Positions 22,351 to 27,639 of a stretch of DNA of 27,639 nucleotides are shown here, one piece after another. The notes beneath the pieces are model-generated. The model did no database searches and was not told the origin of the DNA. It was given only the letters and a program-made list of their open reading frames with translations. Source of the DNA: a virus. How positions within the stretch are numbered: position 1 is the first letter of the stretch; each line of letters starts with the position of its first letter. The translations under genes were made by a program, and so were the position numbers. Where the stretch lies: IMG/VR virus record IMGVR_UViG_3300046532_002043, positions 1-27,639 of that record; one strand, 5' to 3'.

Positions 22351-24577
22351 AATCAGCTATGCTATATGCGTAAAGGACGAAACCCAATCTTTAGCGGATT
22401 TATTAGATGCTATTAAGTTACATAAAGATGATATAGATGAGATTGTAATAATAAATGACTTTGCCACAAACGAAGTTACCAAGAAGCAACTACTCAGAGC
22501 AGACACACTTGTGTCAAAAAAGTTACTCGGTGACTACGCATCTCATAAAAATCTATTTTTTGATATATGCAAGGGAGACTACATATTCAATATAGATGCA
22601 GATGAAATTCCGTCCAGTAAACTATTAAAGCAACTGAAAGTTATATTAAAAACAAATCCCAACATAGAGCTCTTTGCGTTACCCAGATGTAATTACATAA
22701 CGGGAATAACACCAAAAATAATAAAGGAATGGGGTTGTCGTGAAGAGCGTGATGGGAGACTTAACTTTCCTGATTATCAAGGTCGGATATATAAAAATTC
22801 AAAACGATTAAGTTGGGTTGGTTCGGTGCATGAACAGATACACGGTCATCGTGGCATGAAAAAATTATCAGAGACCAGTGGTCATTACCTAACACACACC
22901 AAAGAATTACAAAACCAAATAAGAAATAACTTAAAATACAGAGAACTGAAGAAAAAACTTGTAAGTGATTCCCGTGTGGGTATCGTGTGTTGCTACTTTA
23001 ACCCATGCAATTATACAAGCAAGTTCATTAATTTTATCAAATTCATAGACCACCTAAAATCGTGTGGAGTCACCCCACTTGTAGTAGAGGCATACACAGA
23101 TTCATCATCATACCGAATTAACAACTTCTCAGACAATACAATTTCACTGAAATGTAATTCTGTGTATTGGCAAAAAGAATCACTACTAAACGCAGGAATA
23201 ACCCACCTCTTGAAAGAAAATTATGAATACATCATGTGGGTTGACGCTGACATAGAATTTTTAACAAACGATTGGTTAGAACACATTACTCGTTCGGCTG
23301 AGTTCTATGGAGTATCTCAAATATTTAAAAAGTCTACCAAGGATATCACGCAATGTTTAGAAAATGAAAAGATGTCAACTTGCTATTACTTCACGGGAAA
23401 CTCACGGACTGACTTAGATGGTATACTGGCCAGACAAGGTGAACCTGGATATGGATATTGTTACCACCGCAGCTTCTTGGAACAGAATTTATTGTTTGAT
23501 AAGGCCATAGTGGGTGCAGGTGACATCGCAAATCTTCTTGGAATGTATTGTAATCCGGATAACTTGGAACTGATTAAAAATGATAGATTTTTTATCAACA
23601 CCACACAAGATTTCTTCAATTCATTTAAAGAGTGGTCACTTAGAAACAAACAACTGCAATACGGTGTCGGGTATGCCAATGTGGAAATCAAGGTACATCC
23701 ACACGGAACTATTAATAACCGAAAATATAGAACACGAGAAAACATAATCAAGAAGTGTGCATTTAACCCAACACACGATTTAATAAAAACGAATACCGGA
23801 TTATATGAACTTACGAACACGAAACTTGAGAAAGCAATAAAAATGTACTTCTCAGAGAGAGATGAGGATTCCCACTTAACCCCTGCCGAGATTACAAACG
23901 CGGACACGGTATATCAGATGTCCACAACAAAAAATTTAAAGTTTGTAAAAGAAACCACACACTCACTCATATCAAACTATACACCACGGAAACTAAAAAA
24001 CTTTAAACTAAATAAGAACAGCAACCATGTAATAGTTGTTGGTAAGTGTTCTGAAAAAAAGTTTTCAATTGAACGAGTTTCTTCCAAGTGCAAGGTGGTG
24101 GTGGACACATCCGGCCGTCCGAGTATCAACTCGCATACACATTCTGCTGGTATGGGTATATATGGAATTTATTTAAGTTTCATAGTTATGTTTTACAAAG
24201 AACTTCCTGAGTATTGTATATTTGTTAACGAGGGTATTGGAAACAAAGATTATGTCCGCATATTAAACAATGTAATAGATAATATATCCGAGGTGAGGTC
24301 AACACAACCAATAGTCGGTGAATATACAAAAATAGCAATAGACCAACACACCATAGTTAAAAACTATAAATCTATGCGGATTTGGTGGAAAGAAAACACA
24401 AAACACGAATATGATCACAGAAGAATGTATCTAAAAAGTGGAAACTTTATAGTAACCCGAAACGAGATTTATAAGCACCCAGTTAACTATTACTCACAAA
24501 TACTAAACAACATGAAACGATCCATCGAGGGAGAGGAGTTCATGGTAAGTCGGGCATTCCACCACCTATTAAAATGA
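22325..24577 (+). CDS. Three-module glycosyltransferase (750 aa)
   Basis: Three modules follow one another. Residues about 7-205 are a GT2-type domain of the WaaE/SunS-like kind: 'ISYAICVKDETQSLADLL', 'VIINDFATNE', the DxD 'NIDADEIPSS' (91-94) and 'GRIYKNSKRLSWVGSVHEQI'. Residues about 215-500 are a second GT-A-like domain: 'RVGIVCCYFNP', 'YIMWVDADIEFLTNDW' (DAD at 307-309) and 'YGYCYHRSFL' then 'GAGDIANLLGMYC'. Residues about 575-750 resemble DUF3431: 'HTHSAGMGIYGIYLSFIVMF', 'ELPEYCIFVNEG', and 'YLKSGNFIVTRNEIYKHPVN'. Such a fusion could add successive sugars to one acceptor. Start ATG 22325 or 22334 is uncertain. It overlaps the next gene by ATGA. Confidence 0.85.
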   Translation: MTSMHPRLKISYAICVKDETQSLADLLDAIKLHKDDIDEIVIINDFATNEVTKKQLLRADTLVSKKLLGDYASHKNLFFDICKGDYIFNIDADEIPSSKLLKQLKVILKTNPNIELFALPRCNYITGITPKIIKEWGCREERDGRLNFPDYQGRIYKNSKRLSWVGSVHEQIHGHRGMKKLSETSGHYLTHTKELQNQIRNNLKYRELKKKLVSDSRVGIVCCYFNPCNYTSKFINFIKFIDHLKSCGVTPLVVEAYTDSSSYRINNFSDNTISLKCNSVYWQKESLLNAGITHLLKENYEYIMWVDADIEFLTNDWLEHITRSAEFYGVSQIFKKSTKDITQCLENEKMSTCYYFTGNSRTDLDGILARQGEPGYGYCYHRSFLEQNLLFDKAIVGAGDIANLLGMYCNPDNLELIKNDRFFINTTQDFFNSFKEWSLRNKQLQYGVGYANVEIKVHPHGTINNRKYRTRENIIKKCAFNPTHDLIKTNTGLYELTNTKLEKAIKMYFSERDEDSHLTPAEITNADTVYQMSTTKNLKFVKETTHSLISNYTPRKLKNFKLNKNSNHVIVVGKCSEKKFSIERVSSKCKVVVDTSGRPSINSHTHSAGMGIYGIYLSFIVMFYKELPEYCIFVNEGIGNKDYVRILNNVIDNISEVRSTQPIVGEYTKIAIDQHTIVKNYKSMRIWWKENTKHEYDHRRMYLKSGNFIVTRNEIYKHPVNYYSQILNNMKRSIEGEEFMVSRAFHHLLK

Positions 24578-25458
24578 TAAAAATCATTATACACATATTC
24601 CCACACGAACTGATTGAATACAAACGAGTAATTCATCAGTTAAATACCACCGAGCTTGTCGTGGATGTGTGTGAGGTGCAGATTTTGAGTTGCCTGAATC
24701 TAAATGAGGATGTGTGTGTTATTAATGATCCCCGCGCAGAAATCACATATGAGTTTAAAAAGATAAACTCATACAGTGACCTAAATGTAATTCCGACTAT
24801 AAATCTAGACACAAACATTGCGGGGGTTAACGAACACAGACGAACGTGTATTAACGAATCATCGGATGAAGATATGTTAATTTTTATAGATTCTGATTTG
24901 CACTTCCACTCAGACCTCTTAATGTCTACACTGATCAACGCAACTAAGTTACATGAACAACAAGACTATTTTATACTAACCCCACAGTGCGTCCGGTTGT
25001 GGGACACCACGTGGGATTGTTTAGTCAATGAACGTTTCATCAAACAACCACTTAGGTTTTGTGACACTATAATACCAGAACACTATTCATCTGAAACATA
25101 TGGATGTTGTAAGTTAACCAAACTTAGTACATTTAAGTGGGCAGGTGGGTGGTTTACGTGCATATCATCTAAACTCGCAAAGTTGATCGGAATTCCGTCC
25201 AAGTTTGTTGGGTACGGGCCCGATGACACATTCATGATGGAGTGTTGCAAGCACCTAAAGAGATTGGGTTGGAATGTAACACAATACATACAAAGTGGGT
25301 GGGTGGTGTGTGAAGACCGAACCTTAATTAAAAAGAATCGTTTGTTTTTTAAAAATAACATTAACTTCAGAGATAACTGCAATAGTATATTTTATGACGA
25401 ACTTAGTTTTTTTAAAAAAAGAATTCAGTCCAATATATATAATAACAATGGAAGTTAA
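24574..25458 (+). CDS. GT-A glycosyltransferase (294 aa)
   Basis: A single GT-A domain. 'IIIHIFPHELIEYKRVIHQL' begins the fold; the DxD is D106-S-D108 in 'MLIFIDSDLHFHSD'. The acceptor half has 'WAGGWFTCISSKLAKLIG' followed by 'YGPDDTFMMECC', where a GPDD acidic pair matches the catalytic-region layout of GT2/GT7-like enzymes. It is coupled to the 750-aa enzyme (ATGA) and overlaps the following lipoprotein gene by 11 nt. The substrate is unknown. The C-terminus is basic and Asn-rich. Confidence 0.82.
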   Translation: MIKIIIHIFPHELIEYKRVIHQLNTTELVVDVCEVQILSCLNLNEDVCVINDPRAEITYEFKKINSYSDLNVIPTINLDTNIAGVNEHRRTCINESSDEDMLIFIDSDLHFHSDLLMSTLINATKLHEQQDYFILTPQCVRLWDTTWDCLVNERFIKQPLRFCDTIIPEHYSSETYGCCKLTKLSTFKWAGGWFTCISSKLAKLIGIPSKFVGYGPDDTFMMECCKHLKRLGWNVTQYIQSGWVVCEDRTLIKKNRLFFKNNINFRDNCNSIFYDELSFFKKRIQSNIYNNNGS

Positions 25459-26254
25459 AAAAATAGTAGTTTGCTCACTCCTGCTCTCCACCGTTTTATT
25501 TTCGACCGGGTGCTTTAACGTATCATGGGGTCTGAAAGAACAACGACAAGAGATTGCCGGAGAAATTGACAGAAAGGAAGGAGAATTAAATCGTCACACA
25601 AAAGCATTTGTATCGGGAACAGTTGATGCGTTATCTTTATCAAAAGATAAATCAAAAGAAGATTTGGTTGCACTTAACCTAGCACAAAAAGCACAAGAAA
25701 TTGTGGGACTCCCACAACCAGGTGACAAGATTCACATAGAAGATGTTATATCAAGCAACGAAGTTGCTATTGAAAACTTAACCGACAGAGATACCGATGT
25801 TATTAAGTTAAGCAGACGAAAAGAATTATTAGGACACGACCTAAAAGATACCGAAGAAAAACTAATAAGTCTTGGTGAATTAAAAGCACAGGAAGATAAA
25901 GATGGATTTTTCTCTTCGTTATGGATGTGGTTAACAGGAACATTCGGATTGCTTGGAGCAGTTGCAATATGCGTTATAGCAGGACCTGCATTGATACCAG
26001 TTTTTGGCCAAATACTTGCTTGGTTAGTTGGTAAGTTACCTGGATTAATAGGTTGGGTTGGAATAACAAGTAGTAAAATGACATCAAACATTATCAAAGG
26101 AGTCCACGATGCCAAGGAAAAAATTCGTTCAGTTGATGATGATAAAAAACTTAGCAAAAGTGAAATTCTTAATATTTTTGGTTCTTCATTAGGAAATTCC
26201 ACCAACACATCCGATAAATCTGCAATAGATAGAATCAAAAGAAACTTCAAGTGA
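25448..26254 (+). CDS. Predicted lipoprotein with coiled coil and hydrophobic central segment (268 aa)
   Basis: The start is ATG 25448 (MEVKK). An upstream in-frame ATG (25394) would bury the signal sequence. Residues 1-22 form a lipoprotein signal peptide: 'KK', a hydrophobic core 'IVVCSLLLSTVLF', and a lipobox-like S-T-G-C22. The mature part has a charged coiled coil (about 28-155), a hydrophobic segment (about 160-205) holding one or two membrane spans ('LLGAVAICVIAGPALIPVFG', 'LPGLIGWVG'), and a hydrophilic tail. The lipobox lacks the usual Leu at -3. Function unknown; envelope modification or superinfection exclusion are possibilities by analogy. Its end overlaps the beta-helix gene (GTGA). 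Confidence 0.72.
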   Translation: MEVKKIVVCSLLLSTVLFSTGCFNVSWGLKEQRQEIAGEIDRKEGELNRHTKAFVSGTVDALSLSKDKSKEDLVALNLAQKAQEIVGLPQPGDKIHIEDVISSNEVAIENLTDRDTDVIKLSRRKELLGHDLKDTEEKLISLGELKAQEDKDGFFSSLWMWLTGTFGLLGAVAICVIAGPALIPVFGQILAWLVGKLPGLIGWVGITSSKMTSNIIKGVHDAKEKIRSVDDDKKLSKSEILNIFGSSLGNSTNTSDKSAIDRIKRNFK

Positions 26255-26868
26255 AACACATCACAATAAAAGGTAAAACTTTTAAAGGTGATATTACCCG
26301 AGGGAAAGCCAGTAATGCTCTTGGATTTATGTGGAGACCGGGAATGCCGAAACAAAGCATCCTAATAGAAAATTGCACCATTGATGCAGGTCCCGTTGCA
26401 GAAGGTCTGAAATTATCATACTGTCACGATGTTATAGTGAAGAACAGCACAATCATTGGTGGGTTTGAGGATTGTGTTGATATAGTTCGTGGGGGGAATA
26501 TTACATTTCTCAAGTGTAAGTTTATTTCAAAAAACACCAAGCACCACTTTACCATTAAATGTATGGTTGATGACATTAAGATTGTTGATTGTGTTTTTAT
26601 TAACGATTTCCGCACGATTATAGACGGTGCGTTTGTCGACTTGGGGAATTGGAGTGACTATGATGTGGACAACCTACCCAAAACAAAAAACATATTGATT
26701 TCAAATTGCAAGTTTAAGAATGTATCTTGGTGGAAACAACTAATTTCAAGGAGGTTGTATTCAGAAACTCCCAAGGTCAATGGGCCCGGTGTTATATTTA
26801 GAGTACCCAAGTTTGCCGTATACATTTTCTGGTTAATTCGCAGATATCAAGTTAAAACACATAAATAA
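26251..26868 (+). CDS. Right-handed parallel beta-helix protein (205 aa)
   Basis: The GTG start (26251) overlaps the preceding stop (GTGA). Residues about 30-150 show successive short rungs typical of pectate-lyase-type beta-helices: 'SILIENCTIDAG', 'LKLSYCHDVIVKNSTIIGG', 'DCVDIVRGGNITFLKCKFIS', 'DIKIVDCVFIND', 'NILISNCKFKNV'. The regular 'I-x-N/D-C-x-F/I' pattern places Cys/Asn residues in stacked positions. At about 205 aa it is shorter than most lyases. A Gly/Asp-rich loop ('GFEDCVDI') could hold a catalytic site. The C-terminus has a hydrophobic 'FAVYIFWLI'. It could be a polysaccharide-modifying enzyme or a structural protein; the coupled glycan genes favour a glycan role. Confidence 0.75.
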   Translation: MKHITIKGKTFKGDITRGKASNALGFMWRPGMPKQSILIENCTIDAGPVAEGLKLSYCHDVIVKNSTIIGGFEDCVDIVRGGNITFLKCKFISKNTKHHFTIKCMVDDIKIVDCVFINDFRTIIDGAFVDLGNWSDYDVDNLPKTKNILISNCKFKNVSWWKQLISRRLYSETPKVNGPGVIFRVPKFAVYIFWLIRRYQVKTHK

Positions 26869-26872
26869 ACCC

Positions 26873-26899
26873 ACCTTTGTTATATTTATAATAAAAGGT
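26873..26899 (+). promoter_or_regulatory. Imperfect hairpin with ATATTTATA in its loop, before the dehydrogenase gene
   Basis: ACCTTT (26873-26878) pairs with AAAGGT (26894-26899), and GTTAT with ATAAT, with one bulged A and a four-nt loop. The 9-mer ATATTTATA occupies 26882-26890. No clean T-run follows, so it is a weak terminator at best. It lies 5 nt past the beta-helix stop and 34 nt before ATG 26934. Confidence 0.4.
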
Positions 26900-26933
26900 T
26901 ATATTACACTTAAATTTATGGAGATTGTGTTTT

Positions 26934-27639
26934 ATGAAGATTGGAGTTGTTGGTAACGGGTTCGTGGGTCATGCGATGACATTGCTTAGCCCATATGTAG
27001 AAGTATTGGTATGGGACGTCGTTCCCGAAAAGAGAGATCCAAAGACACTGGATATTGAAACATTTGTGGAGGAGTCCGAAATTATTTTCGTTGCAGTTCC
27101 GACACCAATGAATAAAGACGGAAGTTGTAATGTTGATATTGTTCGTGCGGTTTGTGAAGAGATACAGGAGATCGATGATAGCAAGTATATTGTTCTCCGT
27201 TCAACAGTTCCTCCCGGAACATCCGAAGAACTTGACGTAGCATTTATGCCGGAATTTTTAACCGAAAAGAATTGGAAAGATGACTTCAAGAATTGTGACC
27301 AATGGATTCTCGGTTCAACTGATCCTTTTCTGTATGAGAAAATGAAACGTATGTTTGAACTTGCATATAACGAAGGTGGTGGGTCTGTGGTGAACAAGAA
27401 CATCATTCAGTGCAAACCTACCGAGGCAGAGATGATAAAGTATTTGAAAAACGTATTTCTTAGTGTTAAGGTTGGGTTCTTCAATGAACTTGAATCTATA
27501 TGCTCAGAACTAGATATTGATTACGAGAACGTTCGGTGTATAGCAACACAGGACAAACGAATAGGAACAGGACACACTAAAGTACCAGGACATGACGGAA
27601 AGCGGGGTTTCGGTGGAACTTGTTTTCCAAAAGACACCA
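26934..27639 (+). CDS. UDP-glucose/GDP-mannose dehydrogenase family (3' end cut by window)
   Basis: 235 residues are visible. An NAD-binding start 'MKIGVVGNGFVGHAM' (GNGFVG at 7-12) is followed by 'IIFVAVPTPM', 'VLRSTVPPGTSEEL' and 'FMPEFLTE'. The central helix segment 'KPTEAEMIKYLKNVFLSVKVGFFNE' and the catalytic 'GFGGTCFPKD' with Cys230 complete the family pattern. Such enzymes oxidise a nucleotide sugar to a uronic acid with two NAD molecules. The NAD domain is shortened: the segment between 'VWDVV' and 'IIFVAV' is much briefer than in bacterial enzymes. GGAG lies 10 nt upstream of ATG 26934. It would supply a sugar donor to the upstream glycosyltransferases. Confidence 0.9.
   Translation, partial: MKIGVVGNGFVGHAMTLLSPYVEVLVWDVVPEKRDPKTLDIETFVEESEIIFVAVPTPMNKDGSCNVDIVRAVCEEIQEIDDSKYIVLRSTVPPGTSEELDVAFMPEFLTEKNWKDDFKNCDQWILGSTDPFLYEKMKRMFELAYNEGGGSVVNKNIIQCKPTEAEMIKYLKNVFLSVKVGFFNELESICSELDIDYENVRCIATQDKRIGTGHTKVPGHDGKRGFGGTCFPKDT

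Overview
The window is a piece of a tailed-phage genome of the T4 supergroup (myovirus, contractile tail). Directly recognisable parts are baseplate wedge proteins of the gp6 and gp25 families, a gp5-like OB-fold spike protein, a gp55-like late sigma factor, PhoH and Hsp20. PhoH plus Hsp20 next to T4-like structural genes is typical of marine T4-like phages (cyanophages, pelagiphages and relatives). The DNA is AT-rich, genes are tightly packed with TAATG, ATGA or GTGA overlaps, and I see no tRNA, rRNA, CRISPR, insertion sequence or integrase. The host cannot be named from this sequence alone.

Layout. From about 18,506 down to 1 all genes are on the minus strand. In transcription order they are: a small unknown protein, PhoH, a fibre-like protein (625 aa), a 131-aa unknown, a second fibre-like protein (718 aa), a galactosyltransferase-like enzyme, an HD-domain protein, Hsp20 (with its own promoter, structured leader and terminator), a membrane/coiled-coil protein that probably continues by frameshift into a Pro-Thr-Ser repeat tail, a small membrane protein, the late sigma factor, a 137-aa unknown, the gp5-like spike protein, an 896-aa spike-associated protein, another 137-aa unknown, gp25, gp6, and a DNRLRE-like protein running off the left edge into a 33-bp tandem repeat. 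From 18,545 to the right edge all genes are on the plus strand: a Cys-rich zinc-ribbon-like protein, a small RHH-like protein, two GT-B glycosyltransferases, an unknown small-barrel protein, a three-module glycosyltransferase (750 aa), a further GT-A enzyme, a lipoprotein, a parallel beta-helix protein, and a UDP-sugar dehydrogenase cut by the right edge. The two blocks diverge at 18,507-18,544.

How it fits together. The left block is mainly late virion morphogenesis (baseplate and adsorption apparatus) plus the sigma factor expected to drive it. The right block is a glycan cassette: one nucleotide-sugar dehydrogenase and four glycosyltransferase polypeptides with about six catalytic-type modules. 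It could decorate virion fibres or remodel the host surface. A separate glycosyltransferase is translationally coupled to the 718-aa fibre gene, which favours glycosylation of virion proteins for that enzyme.

The most interesting points are: (1) an A10 slippery run at 9657-9666 that would fuse a membrane protein to a long (SPTPTP)n tail; (2) a 9-bp motif, ATATTTATA in the sense direction, found seven times at gene junctions and always in the same orientation to the genes; (3) the three-module glycosyltransferase and the lipoprotein/beta-helix pair coupled to it; (4) a nearly perfect in-frame 33-bp repeat in a putative adsorption protein.
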